In this document: in pieces, positions 11,583 to 23,292 of the stretch
Numbering within the stretch: the stretch's first letter is position 1
Layout: every line of letters starts with the position of its first letter
The notes under the pieces: model-generated
The model's input: only the letters and a program-made list of their open reading frames with translations
Databases searched by the model: none
Told to the model about the DNA's origin: nothing
NCBI RefSeq assembly: GCF_017562075.2
Contig: NC_054084.1
Coordinates: 14,894,798-14,958,797 of the forward strand
Direction: 5' to 3'
Length of the DNA stretch: 64,000 nt
Source: Anopheles merus
Lineage: Eukaryota; Arthropoda; Insecta; Diptera; Culicidae
Program-made: the position numbers and the translations under genes

Positions 11583-13394
11583 TTATGCATTTTGTTGAAT
11601 AAACAATATTTCTTGCAATTTTTTTGGCGCTAGTCGAGATCTTTTTTCAGAGTAGATCTGTCCCGCTTTAGAAAAAAGCCTTTCACATGGAACGGACGTT
11701 CCGGGAATGCATAAAGTGCTCATGGCAAGAGTAAACAAAGATGGATAAAGAACTTGATGTTCTTTCCACCAAAGAAGCGGATCATTTTCTAAATCAATAT
11801 TTTCAACGCTTAAATATTGATGTAGTTCATTCTCAGCTATTTGTCTTGGTGTTTTGTAGTTTTGAGCTCCCTTGTTTTTTAATAAATCGCCGAAAAGCAT
11901 GTCCACATCCTTGCTAACTTTTTTGACTACTTTTTCGACTTCTACTGCGGGCTTTTGCAACGGAAGCAGCTCAGATATAATCGATTCACATGTGTTTTTG
12001 AATTTTTCCGCATCGTCTTGAAAGCCAAGTTGTTTAATCCTAGGATCTAATATCATAGATTTAAGTATCTGCTCATTGGAACGATAAATTTTTAGCTTGT
12101 TTTGTAGACCTTCAATGAGCAAAGCTACTAAATTTTGAACGTTTTCTGCTATATCCTCATCATTTCTAAACTGTGATGTTTTGGTTAACAGCACATTGCA
12201 TAGTAATCCCACGTGTGAAATAGTTATGTATTTTTGGGCGGATACAATATTTGTAGCAGAATAGAAATATTTTAGAACCCTCACAATTTGTTCAATTGCT
12301 TCCCAATCATGAGATTCTAAATATATTTTCATTTTCAAACTATCTGCACAGGAGAGTAAAGCAATTTTGTTCTTATAAAATCGATTAAGCATATCATACC
12401 CCGAATTCCATCGCGTTGACACTTCTTGTATCATTTTCAATTGATCTAAATTGAGCTTTTTTTGTGTATCAGCTAGCATTTGTGAGGCTTTCGGACTTTT
12501 CTTAAATAACATTACTACTCTTTTTACCTCTTCTACAACTGGTAGCACACTTTTTTTTATAGCATCTCGGACAATCAAATTTAACGTATGTGCAAAACAT
12601 GGTATGTGACAAAAATTCAACTCAGTTGATGCCGCTTTCATATTGGAAGCATTGTCAGTAACCATTGCAACAATCTTATCCTCTATGTCAAATTTGTTCA
12701 AGGTACCTTGAATCCAATTAGCTATATTCCTACCACTATGAGGATTTTCAAATTCCGAGCATTCTATCAAAATAGAACTAAGTTTGCAATTTTCGTCGAT
12801 ATAATGACCTGTTAAGGCAAAAAAACTTATTTGGTTCATGTTCGTCCATCCATCTGACGTAACAGCTATAGCTTTGGCGGTCGATAATTTCTCTTTAGCC
12901 TTTTCAAATTCTTGATTATATACGCTCGGTAGTAGGGCGTTTGATAAACTTTTTCGTGTAGGCATAATATAGTTCGGATTTAATGTATAAACGAATTTTT
13001 TGAAAATTTCACTTTCTACTAAATTAAATGGCAAACATTCTTTGCAAATTAGATCTAGCAACATTCTATCTAAAACCTTTTTTGTCTCGCTATTAATGGG
13101 TTTCTTCAGATAACCTTGTATGCTCATATTTGAATTGAAATATTGATTTGATGGCTGAAAGTTTACAGCAGAAGGTCCCGCTTCATCGTCTATGTTAATA
13201 GTTTGAGGAATTAGTTGCTTTTGTTTTAAATACGGCACAGTTTTATGCACTAAATTCAAATGCCGCTTCAAGTTCGAAGTAGTTCCTTTAGTATACTTAA
13301 ACACCTTTAAACAATAAAGGCACTTTGCGCCAGTTTCTACCGGACTAAAATGATCCCAGACAGGGCTTGTTGATGCGTTTGTTGGAGCCATCAT
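11583..13394 (-). CDS. hAT transposase, BED zinc finger, 603 aa, intact
   Basis: This enzyme would bind the ends of its own element, cut it out through hairpin intermediates on the flanking DNA and insert it elsewhere with an 8-bp duplication. An N-terminal BED-type zinc finger spans about residues 13-50 (W13, C25, C28, H45, H50). The RNase H-like core shows the first acidic residue in TSDGW (D181), the second in VTDNAS (D247), the CxxH motif CFAH (C266, H269) and the STRWN tryptophan (W329). The third acidic residue is probably E571 in CERLFS, inside the C-terminal hAT dimerisation block that begins at DPLLWW near residue 538. Spacing and length match active hAT transposases such as Hermes. 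No stop or frameshift is visible. The start is one of two adjacent Met codons; the first is annotated. The frame looks uninterrupted by introns. Nothing here shows whether it is expressed. Confidence 0.95.
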   Translation of the reverse strand: MMAPTNASTSPVWDHFSPVETGAKCLYCLKVFKYTKGTTSNLKRHLNLVHKTVPYLKQKQLIPQTINIDDEAGPSAVNFQPSNQYFNSNMSIQGYLKKPINSETKKVLDRMLLDLICKECLPFNLVESEIFKKFVYTLNPNYIMPTRKSLSNALLPSVYNQEFEKAKEKLSTAKAIAVTSDGWTNMNQISFFALTGHYIDENCKLSSILIECSEFENPHSGRNIANWIQGTLNKFDIEDKIVAMVTDNASNMKAASTELNFCHIPCFAHTLNLIVRDAIKKSVLPVVEEVKRVVMLFKKSPKASQMLADTQKKLNLDQLKMIQEVSTRWNSGYDMLNRFYKNKIALLSCADSLKMKIYLESHDWEAIEQIVRVLKYFYSATNIVSAQKYITISHVGLLCNVLLTKTSQFRNDEDIAENVQNLVALLIEGLQNKLKIYRSNEQILKSMILDPRIKQLGFQDDAEKFKNTCESIISELLPLQKPAVEVEKVVKKVSKDVDMLFGDLLKNKGAQNYKTPRQIAENELHQYLSVENIDLENDPLLWWKEHQVLYPSLFTLAMSTLCIPGTSVPCERLFSKAGQIYSEKRSRLAPKKLQEILFIQQNA

Positions 13395-14430
13395 ATCTGT
13401 GGAAATGTTTCATACAACACTTTATGTTTTTGTTTTTAACTACCAAGACTAATGTTACCTTTGATCGCCGTGCAATTATTAAATTTTCACTTATTTCGAT
13501 GGAGCGTAGATCAATTTGTGGTTTACAAGTCAAAAGATCACAACAAATGGCATATCAAAGATCAATTTATCAATACAATCACGGTTTCAGCAATGTTTAT
13601 TACCACAAGCATACAACACATTGAAGAAATCGAACGTATTCAAAAATAACGGTCAAAATCACCTATACAACAACGAACCGAACACACGTGATCCATGTAT
13701 TTATCATATGGATTTAGTGACCATAAACGTATTAGTGTAATTTTCCTCTCTTCCTCAAAGCGCGAGAAGGTCATTTCTCTCTCAAACAAAACGACTAGTA
13801 CAGTTCAAACTCACTAATTGAACTTCGATTGGCAGCTCACTGTTTGGTTAGTGTCACGTTTGGTGATAAATTTTCACGTTATTTCCTGCACAAAATAAAT
13901 GAGGTTTTTTTTCATTATAGGCGACAGTTTTGCGATTTTCTATGAAACTAGATTCACTAATATAAAGGCATGCTTTTTAGTTGAGCTATCAACCTACTAT
14001 CAAATATCCATCGAAAAATATACAAACCAAAATTTCGTTCAATTATTGAACTTCGACTGTACCTCGCTCACAAGTAGGTAAAAAAACTCATCCCACATAC
14101 CACCCCCGTCCTCGTCATTTTTTGACTCTCTATCTCTGTGATCGTTCTCTCGGTAACTATCAGCTGAAAGTATTGCAGCGGGAAGAAAAAGAGAGCGCAT
14201 ATTGCAGAAGCGGCATCGTCTCCGAGGATCAGAAAGAGAGTGAACGATGTAGATCAACGAAACATTCTATCCGCTCTCTTATCTTGTACTGTGCTCTCCG
14301 CAGAAAGCCAGTGCAGAATGCCAGATCGGATGTTTTGTTGGGCTGAGTGAGAAAGTATGCTGATTTTGTTTCATCGACACATGTCTATCATGTGGTACAG
14401 CGCATTTTTGTATCAGGAGTATGAACGAAC

Positions 14431-14822
14431 TGGTCATACGATTCACGTTCATATTTGTATGGGAAAAAATGAACGACCTGACTTGCTAGGAGGTTCTTTA
14501 TTTCGACGGGTAGGACGTTCTTTTCGTGAACGTCCTGGTCATACGATTCACGTTCATTTTGAATGGGGGGAATGAACGACCTGGCTTGCTAGGACGTTCT
14601 TTATTTCGACGGGTAGGACGTTCTTTTCGTGAACGTCCTGGTCATACGATTCACGTTCATTTTGAATGGGGGGAATGAACGAACTGGCTTGCTAGGACGT
14701 TCTTTATTTCGCCGGGTAGGACGTTCTCTTCGTGAACGTCCTGGTCATACGATTAACGTTCATATTTGTATGGGGGGAATGAACGACCTGGCGTACTAGG
14801 ACGTTCTTCATTTCGACGGGTT
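14431..14822. repeat. About 3.8 tandem copies of a ~103-bp unit inside the hAT element
   Basis: The marker TGGTCATACGATT recurs at 14431, 14536, 14639 and 14742, giving steps of 105, 103 and 103 bp. Each full unit holds AGGACGTTC, a 7-base spacer and GAACGTCCT, a 9-bp perfect hairpin (14512-14536, 14615-14639, 14718-14742), plus a weaker inverted pair GTTCATT/AATGAAC. The array lies upstream of the transposase start, within about 540 bp of the right end. In this family repeated subterminal motifs often bind transposase, so that role is likely but inferred. The last unit is degenerate and runs into a GC-rich bend near 14822. Confidence 0.93.
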
Positions 14823-14966
14823 CCTACCCGGGTTATTTTCATGAACAACTCAGTACATTATAATTTATAAAGAATCGATGAACGTTGATTAGATGAACGT
14901 AGGTCGTTCGTTCTTTAGGATGAATTGAATGAATCGTACAGTTCTGGTTCTTGAGGCACAACTCTA

Positions 14967-14974
14967 GTCCGGTC
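14967..14974. repeat. Target-site duplication, right copy (GTCCGGTC)
   Basis: Eight bases directly abutting the right terminal repeat, identical to 11134-11141. Removing the element and one copy gives the inferred empty site. Confidence 0.95.
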
Positions 14975-15516
14975 TTTGTGCTTCCAGGAACTCGGGGCAG
15001 CAAACGCGAGCCCCACCAACCCGCGTGACACATTCCCCGTGGAGTGAAATTTGAAAAGCCAGTTGGCAAATTAAAAACATCCACAGTGACTTATTGCTTT
15101 CTGGGGCTTAAGAAGCAATCAAACATTAATTCTTCCACTCCTCCCAGGGTGTCCCACTGCTCGGACGCTTGCCGTCCAATGGTTGACCTCACTTTTTCCC
15201 TTTGATGTGACGACACGGCACCACTTCCTTGCTTCAAATGCTATGCTCGTCGAAATCATCAAATCACAAAAATCCTTACAATGGTTCGCCTCTCTGACCC
15301 ATAGCTCGATCGATTAGTCATCAATTTAATTGGTCTATGGATCTCCGGGAAGAAAGGATTCCAAAGGACAGGCTTCGGCAGATTAAACAACAAAAAGCAT
15401 AAACGCTTTGAACTTTGCTCGGTAGTCGAAAGCGATACGGAAAGAGTGTCCGTTTGGAGATGGATGGGGAGCTTAGTTATTCTTAAGCAGAGGGTTTCAC
15501 TTTAATTTCAACTTAC

Positions 15517-15570
15517 CTTAATCAGTGAGACAGCAGTTTGGTTATAATTTCGTGCGCACAGATTGTTATT
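15517..15570 (-). CDS. Candidate 54-bp internal exon, strongest splice signals in the window
   Basis: On the minus strand the acceptor is a pyrimidine tract ending TTTCATTCCAG, with a CTAAC branch-point-like motif about 40 bases upstream, and the donor is TTAAG|GTAAGT. The 54 bp between them are open in exactly one frame, NNNLCARNYNQTAVSLIK, in phase 0 at both ends, so the exon could be skipped without changing the reading frame. The other two frames contain stops. It sits about 540 bp right of the hAT element. It carries a possible N-glycosylation site (NQT). I cannot link it to a protein family, and it may be a non-coding exon. Confidence 0.42.
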
Positions 15571-17783
15571 CTGGAATGAAATAGAAAGGATGGCGTATAA
15601 GTACAGAGTTAGCTTTTAATTTGTAGTACTTTGGGTAGAATATTCAAAAATTTAATTTTTAACCTAATTATAAGTTTCTAAAAGATTATAAACCTCATTC
15701 AAGAGCTCTTTTAGTTCATTTTACTAGTTATTGGGTTAAAAGCTAAAAACAAAAAATACTCCTTGATGGCCATACTAATCGCTTAGTCTTGTCCAGTCTA
15801 GACTTGTTTACTTTCTCAAGTAGAATTCCGTGCTGGTTTTTTTCCCCTTTTCTTCCCAACATTCATATTAAAACTCATTCCAAGCCCAACTTTCAAACAA
15901 TCTTTTCACTCCATCTTACAGTGGCTTCACAAGCCGTTTCTGCCAACCTTCAATCAAAAGATGCCACACCACGAGCACTTCTTCAAAGACTGTGCCGAAA
16001 GACACCTTACTCAAGAAGTTACTCAACTCGTTCGACCCACTCCATGACGCCTTCGCCGCTCCTTAACCCATCCGTGACCGAGTGGATCTTTTGTTGTTTG
16101 GGACTTGCCGCATCAAAGCATCCCCATCGTTCCCCATCGTCCGGCATCTTTCCCCCCCCGGTGCTCCGCGCACCAAAGCTAAAGCAAGCTAAAGAACCAT
16201 TCGTTTCGAGTTTGACAAGTTTGTTCATTTAATTACAATAGTTGAAAGTCCGGCCCGGGGAACTTTGAAGCCAATGGTGGAGACAACAACGAGGGCCACC
16301 AATGGCTGCAAAGGAGAAAAAAAAAATAATACACACAAGATGTAGACGCTTCCACGCTTGATAAGGGTCGGGTTCGGGTCCCAACCGTCCCCCGGAAGCT
16401 GGACAGAGAATACCACCCAAGCCAAGCAGCAACTTTTCGCTCCAGATGGTAGCAGTCACCTTAACGGACCGAAGCCCGAACCACTCCGCTTCGGAGGCGT
16501 TCAAGAAGCCGCCGGGTAAAGTGTTAAGTCATCGCAAAGTTTAGCGCCTTCTGGGCCTGGCGAGCCTTCTCCAGGCTTCAACGGCGCTCCCGAGCTGAGG
16601 CATGGACAAGAAAATGGTGAATGAAATTAAGCAACAATTCTGTTGCCACCATCTTGAAGCTGACACGCTTGGCAGGTCTGTGTGTGTGTTGCTTCAAACG
16701 ACCGCATGCCTGATGATGAAATAAAATCACGAATTCTAGCGTGAAACGTGACCGTGATTCATAATCGAGGATGATTTCACCCTACTTCCTTCTTCCTCCT
16801 GTGTTTCGTTGACGAAAGGCTTCCCTGACGCTGGCTGACTGATTGACGACCGTCCCCAGTGGGACTTGGGAATGGTATGAATAATTGCTACGCAAGTCAG
16901 TGGCTGTTTTTGTTGTCGGATGTGTGAAAAAGGTTGACAGGTGCTGATCGCGATAAGTTTTGGCCCCCAGCCCCCTGCTCTAGCCATGCAAGGTTGGTAT
17001 GAGGTGTTGAAGGGCTGACGATGGGCAGGTTGACAGAACGCACAAGCAACGGTGGGATAAACCGGTTAGCCTCCATGTGAAGGGATTTTCCGGCAATGTG
17101 TTACCAAACGCTAATATTGCGCGGTTTGTGTAGAAAAAGGTGTGTCTCCACCAGGTGGATGTGTCAGATTTGACAGATTTAAATGAGGCTCGTACCGGGT
17201 GTGGTCGTTTGTGTAGGAAAAGACATCAGTCTAAGCTTTCGGGGGGGAAAAATAAATCAACCCTTATCGATTTAATGCCCGGTTCCCGGGACGGACGGAA
17301 AGCATTAGTATCCCTTTCAGAGAGCAGAGGGTCATCCCTCAATCCACTCCCAATCAGGGCACCCTTTTCGTTGTGCCCAAAATCTGACCGGTGCTCACTT
17401 TAACTAAACTGCCTAATTTAACTAAATCCTGCTCGAGAAAAGCTAAACACGCACCCGAAATGGATTGAAGCATTAAAACCGTTACAGGGCAAACGCATTT
17501 CAATAATCCCTTTCCTTTTCGGCCGTCTCTGCTGTCGGTAAGCCTTACCGTACCGGGCAAAAACCCTCGTAAAGCCGTCACGTGTTCTCCTCGGTCCATC
17601 TTTGTTCTCCCCTCCCTTACCCTATCAGTGCTGGCTGAAGCCACTGGCCACTTTTATTGGACCGTAAATCAGAAAGAAAGCGGAAATTATTTACGGCAGT
17701 TTAGCGTAAAACGGGGCCCCGATGGGGTCGGCGTTCGGTGGATTTTCTTTCCGCTTACCAATTTGCCATTCATAAAACTTTAG

Positions 17784-17804
17784 CACACACACACACACAC
17801 ACAC
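17784..17804. repeat. CA microsatellite
   Basis: About ten CA units, followed about 55 bp later by a short CT run at 17860-17875. Confidence 0.93.
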
Positions 17805-20800
17805 CCGGGAATGGGGAGATGGGATGGAGCTCTATTCACGATTTTCCTGGGAAAATCTTCTCTCTCTCTCTCTCTTTCGCTCTGCGTAAAATGGCACAAA
17901 GAAATGGCCTTTGCTGCATGGGGGACCATTTTTGGGGCAACTAATTTCATTGTTTTCGCCGGGTGGGTTGGCTCGCTTGCACGCTTTGCCCTGGGTGTCA
18001 GTAAGAACAAGGTAAGCCACCCCAGGATTGACCTTTTATGCCGTGTTATTACACCGGGCTAAGATAGGATTACAACCAGAAATCAACCCGGCGGGGCGGG
18101 CCCTGTGAAAAAGGCCCTCCGGGCTTCCGGGGATCGGTTATTTTCCTCGGGCAACAGATACGTTCGTTACTGAGGGAAATTCGTTGGCTGTCTACGGACG
18201 GCAAAGCCCATGCCGGACCGCATGCACGGGCTCTCGGTGGACCCGGCCCGGGGTCCATTTCATTCGGGCTGCATGCATGTGCGTGTGTTTGTGTGCAGTT
18301 TTATTTACGTCGTTACTTTCACTCGCCCGTACGCTCTGCCAACGGACCGGACCGTTCGGCACCGGAGTAAAATAATCACTATTTATCTTAATTTAATTAA
18401 ATTAAAAGCTCTCAGTAGGCCCGATGCCTTGCTGCTTTTTGGGGCTTTTGCTGGAGGAAGCACAGACGAGCGTGTCCGTGTAAGCGGTCGTGGCCGGCGT
18501 CCGTGCCGGCAAGGATTAATCTTTGGCGTGTGCTGGCGAACCAGAAAGCTGTCCGATGCTTCCGTTTTCCCGGCGGAGCAAGATGCTGAACGTGGGCTTT
18601 TAATTATGGAGCTGCGCAACCAAGTCGAGAGGGAGCGAAGAAGAACATCAAACAACCCTAAGGGTCCTTTTGTTGGTTGGTAGGTTGGTTGGCGTTTTGC
18701 TGTGAAAGGATGGATGCGTTGGGAGGGTTAATAGCAAGCGGTCGGGATAAGCTGGATATTAAAAATCAAACCACACCTCAGCTGCGTCTCGGTAGGGCTT
18801 TTCTGTACATCCCTTACGGCCATTCCCAGCGGGAAAAGGTCATAAAAATCAGTCAAAACTAAGACTTTTGATGGTGGGAGAGAGAGAGGATTAATGGTGA
18901 TTTCAATCGTGAATTGAAATCATTTTTATGCACGCTCTCTATCAAGGCTTTATGTAGAGGAAAGATGGATGAATAATTATTCTCTTACAACCGAACGTCT
19001 TAAAGTAAATGTTTCAAAGTAGTCCAATTGATTTGTTTTTAGTTTGGCACGTAATAACTTGTCGTAGGTATCGTTCAAACACATCGCTCAACAGGCAATC
19101 ACTGTGCCAACATGTAACCATTTACACGCGCATAACCTCGCAAGCAACGATGGTTAAGAGGACGAAGGTTGGAAGAAACATTTTCCCACTTCCGCTGCTT
19201 TAGAGCGTTCGGTGCGCTGTAATTGATCGTTGGCTCGCAATATATCAATTAGCACGCAACATGCGCATTGTTTTTCGCTTTCCCGAGAAAATTCCCTGGC
19301 GGCGGAATAGCTCGCAGGAATTTCCGGTAAACGGATTTGTGTGTTCGGAAAATTTTCATACCCGACACGTGGCAGTGAATCAAAGTGAATAAATTTCCAA
19401 GAAGCGTCAGGCTAGAGTCTTTTCATTTTCCTTTTCGTTAGAAATGTATGCGGTAACAAGGTATATTCTTTGTTGGGTGCTTGAATAATGATATTTAATT
19501 GAGTTGGGCCTGTGAAAATGTTGAGTAAAAGCATTTCATCAGCATAGCCACTTTTAAATTTTTCTAAGGCTTACTTCAAGCACATTTTTGGAATATTTTG
19601 ATAAATCGATGCTATTTGATGACAGGTTGATGCAAAAACAATCAGTTTCACGGCCAATATTTTAACGCTATGTGTAGGCACGTGAAAATTTTACGGCATT
19701 TCATCAAATGTCATTGCACCATACAGGATGGCAGCTCGGTGCTGGGTTTTGACGTGCTTTAGACGTGAAATGTTTCAGCCGTAATAATTTTGGATATTTT
19801 TTAACACTTCTCGGCGTGAAATTGTCTTTATATGTCTTTATAGGAAATTGTCTTTATATGGTTCCACGGTAAGAGTTTTACGATAGACAAAAATCATTCT
19901 TTTTCATTTGCAAATCACTTTTTACATGAGAATCTATCTATTTCGTTTCCAATAGTTGCATACCAACAGTGTTAATATGAATTTTAATGTGTAATTTTCC
20001 CATAATTGTTCAAGGAATGCAATGTTTAAAAATTATTTCAACAACAGGTTGTTTATGGTTAATTTAAATAATTTATCTCTTGCTGTCTGTGCACATTCAT
20101 TTTAAAATATTCATTTTTATGACATTACTTTTTAATAGCAAATTTCAAAGGATTTGAAATGTCGCCTATTTATCGACTGTTGTTTTATTTGTGTGGATTT
20201 TTTGTTGTATTTTCGTTAATAATTTGAGGCTTTTTTAACAATTGGTCCAACAGAAACTATTTCAAGTTTATTAATTTCAACGATATTTTTTAATTTAAAA
20301 CCCAAACAACTACTGACAGAGCAATTTCCATCATCTTCACCGTACCGTAAGTGTGTCACAAAGTACCAACAGCTACGCCATTTTATCACCCCATTCACGC
20401 AAAAATCTAATGGAGCCAACACGTTGTACAAAACCGATTCCACGCCGACATGCTGCCGGACCGTCGGCCGTTCGGTTCAATACTCTGTAATCCCCGATCG
20501 AATGGATTGTGGTGGTACGGTGATGGTGGTACGTCACTTAACTTATTAATTGAATCATAAAACAAGCAGCTGGCAAGCGTTTGCTATGAAGGTTCGCTGT
20601 CGCACGCTCGGTCGCCCGTACAACGGTTGCCGTCCGCCATAGCAAAAGCAAAAGTGCACTCGAGCACCGGCGGCATCAGCTCTTAAAAAGTATCAGCCAC
20701 CCAACCCAACCCAGCCACCACCCCCGCAAACAGCCGTGTACGATGTTATTCAATGAAAAACTCGTTAATGTTATTAAAATATTAAACACAAGTGGTGTGC

Positions 20801-22271
20801 GGTCGGCGCACGGTGAAATGAATAGAACGGGGAGGTGGACAAGCAAGCAAGCAAAAAAAAAACCCAACTTGCCGCCGCCCAAATCGTTTCGGTACCGATG
20901 CTTCAACTTCGAGCCGGGGTAACGCACAAAAGGGCGGCTGGCAAAGTTTTTGATTCATTAAGTATGCTGCCTGCCACACCATGCGACGTCTCGCCTTTGC
21001 TCGCTCTCCTGTACGGGAAGCTGTAGTAACCGCAATTCCAAAGAGACGCCCTGAGTATGAGTACGCTTCCCGCAGCGGTCGAAGGAACGGAAGTTTCCCC
21101 AAGCAGCAACTTTTCACTCAGGTGACCATTCACCGTGAGCGTTTCGGGATGAAAAGAAGGAAGGGAACGTTTCCGGGTACGGCAGAGGGTTGAGGTGTGA
21201 TCGACTTCCTGACCACACGGAGCGGGACGGGTGCACCCTTCCAGTCCATTCCTCGCTACGACGCACAGCTGCTAATCTCGTTTCTCTGTAGCTCGTACAA
21301 TCTTTTCCTATCCTATTTTCTTGCTCCGCTCTCTCCCTCGTTCACACATCCTCTCTCCCCTTTTGTGGTGACTGTGGTGGAAAATATGTAATTTTGATAA
21401 TTGTATTTTACGAGGTAATTTATATTCATAACTCTTAAATGATGGAAGGCAAAACTTGCTCCAAAGAGCACAGCTCCCGCCCCGCAACAGCTCAATCATT
21501 TCGCCCGGGCACTGTTTTGATGGTGGGGAAGATTTTGTCACCGGGCAAAAACTTTTCCCTCTCAGCCAAACTGCCGGGCCGTGTGCCCGGTGGTGGTGGA
21601 TAGACAACCCAGGCAAAGCCCGGCTGCCGCTGGCTAGCCGAGAAGCGAACGAACGCTCGGCGCAGTGCTCACGTTTACGATGACATCGGAAAACTTGTCA
21701 CAACAGTCGTAAAGCAGCACAGCGAAGTTAATGTTACAGCCAATTTCAGTGTTTCGGTTTACGGGAAAGGCTATGAATGGATCCACGCCCAACGCTGCTG
21801 TGCGTTTGTTGAGGTGCAATTTTCCACCATTTTCGATACCATTCCACCGCTAATCAACGCGGTTCGCCTGTAAGCTTCCACGCGCGAAGGTACGGTAGCG
21901 TTGCGTTGCCCGTAAGGTGTAAAAGCAAGCCCCAAACCGGCCGGCCGGGTTTTGCAACGACCGTGGCTAACACGGCCGTATGAAAGGCTTGTAAAGTTTT
22001 ATCATTTTCCTACGATCACTTTACGATAACGTTTATGGTTGAAAAACGTTGCCGACTTGCCGGCAAAAGAGCATCAAAAGGCATTTTCGCTGAGGGCTTA
22101 ATTAACCGGCGGCGCTGGCGGCTGTGCTGGCTCATCTAGGTAATGTAGCGTGCGAGATTGGTTATCAAAAATGTTTTAGCTTAACTGCTTCGGTTTATGG
22201 GACGTAAGTTGTTCGCTGGAGGGCTTTTTATGCCCTCTATGAGATGGAAAAGGTTTTTAATTGTACTTAAA

Positions 22272-22273
<2 letters not shown>

Positions 22274-22317
<44 letters not shown>
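22274..22317. repeat. CA microsatellite
   Basis: About 22 uninterrupted AC units. Confidence 0.97.
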
Positions 22318-22319
<2 letters not shown>

Positions 22320-23005
22320 GCCACTGCAGCTTTATTTTTAAATTTTGAATTATCTCCATTCAGGCTCAGACTGTTGCAAATTGGATGCATAGATCAATTC
22401 GTTATCCCAAAATAAATTATCATAATGTTTTAGAGCGACCGACCAAACGTTTCGCTATCGCTCACCCATCGGGCGCATCCCTCTGCTTAATATTCTTTGA
22501 CCAAAGGTATTACAGAAATTGGAGACTTGCATAAATCTTACCCATTTTCTCGGAACTAACCCTATTGCGCCAGACCCCCCGATACGACGGCTATTTATGT
22601 TCACCCTTTTCTCTTGTACGCTCTACTGCACCCTACCCCATACCTTGCACAAAACAGATAACGTCCGACGGGTGTTGTGGACGTATTTCGAGCAATCTAC
22701 CTACACCTTTCGGTCCTAGCTTGTCCTTTTGCTGATAGATGCTACAGTGCGCAATGATGCACATCGAGATGTGGAACTGAATTGGAAATCAGTGGATGTG
22801 GGCAAGAAAAAAAAACAGAAGCAAATAACAGGTTCCTTCCCACACGGCGGGTAGGTTGTACAGACATTCAGCCTGCTGGTGGGACGGTTCTAAATTATGC
22901 ATACAACTCGTGAACTTCGGCACACTGGTACCGGGCACTGGCTAACTTTTCCAGCAGGTCTCGTGCGCTCGTTTGTGAAGGGTGAGAGTATCAAGAATTC
23001 TTGAT

Positions 23006-23008
<3 letters not shown>

Positions 23009-23046
<38 letters not shown>

Positions 23047-23063
23047 GAGAAGAGAGAGAGAGA
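23009..23063. repeat. GA microsatellite, compound
   Basis: A GA run broken by a CA and a phase slip, just downstream (minus strand) of the exon candidate 23177-23292. Confidence 0.95.
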
Positions 23064-23176
23064 ATCGTGTGCATTTGTGGCTGACGTAAACACACACACA
23101 CTCACACACGGTCACCGCTGCATCGGTCATCGGGTTGACGTTATTTATTTACTTCAATGTCGTGGTCAAAGTTTAC

Positions 23177-23292
23177 CTGCAGCGAAAGCATTCGGAATGA
23201 GCATTTGCTAGCGACCACCGGGCAACTATTGCGATTGAGCTGGGGCAGAGGGGTACAGAGGTCAATGTGAAATATGTGCTTGAAGTTGCGAG
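23177..23292 (-). CDS. Candidate 116-bp exon with strong acceptor
   Basis: The acceptor has a long T/C tract ending TTTGCATTCCAG, and the donor is CTGCAG|GTAAAC. Two frames are open across all 116 bp: one begins LATSSTYFTLTSVPLC, the other begins RNFKHIFHIDLCTPLPQ and ends SFRMLSLQ in phase 0. A second good acceptor inside (CCTCTGCCCCAG) would give a 63-bp exon. The second frame could join the 15517-15570 exon in phase; the first could join 1707-1793. Both cannot hold in one transcript, and a non-coding role is possible. Confidence 0.33.

Larger units (their letters stand above)
11142..14966 (-). mobile_element. Complete hAT-superfamily DNA transposon, Herves-like
   Basis: The left end reads TAGGGTTGGGC and the right end, read inward on the minus strand, reads TAGAGTTGTGC, giving 11-bp terminal inverted repeats with two mismatches. 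The element is flanked by a perfect 8-bp target-site duplication GTCCGGTC at 11134-11141 and 14967-14974, the length used by hAT transposases. It is 3825 bp long and carries one long uninterrupted transposase frame on the minus strand. Both subterminal regions are rich in GAACG/CGTTC and ATGAAC motifs, and the right end holds an array of about 103-bp repeats. From memory, Herves of Anopheles gambiae is about 3.7 kb with 11-bp imperfect ends and a 603-residue transposase, so I call this Herves or a very close relative. Perfect duplications and an open frame suggest a fairly recent insertion. The hAT call is near certain; the Herves name is a strong inference. Confidence 0.93.
15571..23176. other. 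Non-coding stretch, possible intron
   Basis: No recognisable gene. It contains CA, CT and GA microsatellites, a 17-bp direct repeat (19818-19834 and 19844-19860), and an AT-rich core at 18.9-20.35 kb. A plus-strand frame before a donor at 18013 encodes a hydrophobic stretch (FGATNFIVFAGWVG), but no good acceptor or continuation supports it. Confidence 0.5.

Noticed and set aside
17882..18013. Hydrophobic plus-strand frame ending at a donor (AACAAG|GTAAGC)
   Set aside because: It looks like a membrane segment, but there is no credible acceptor or next exon.
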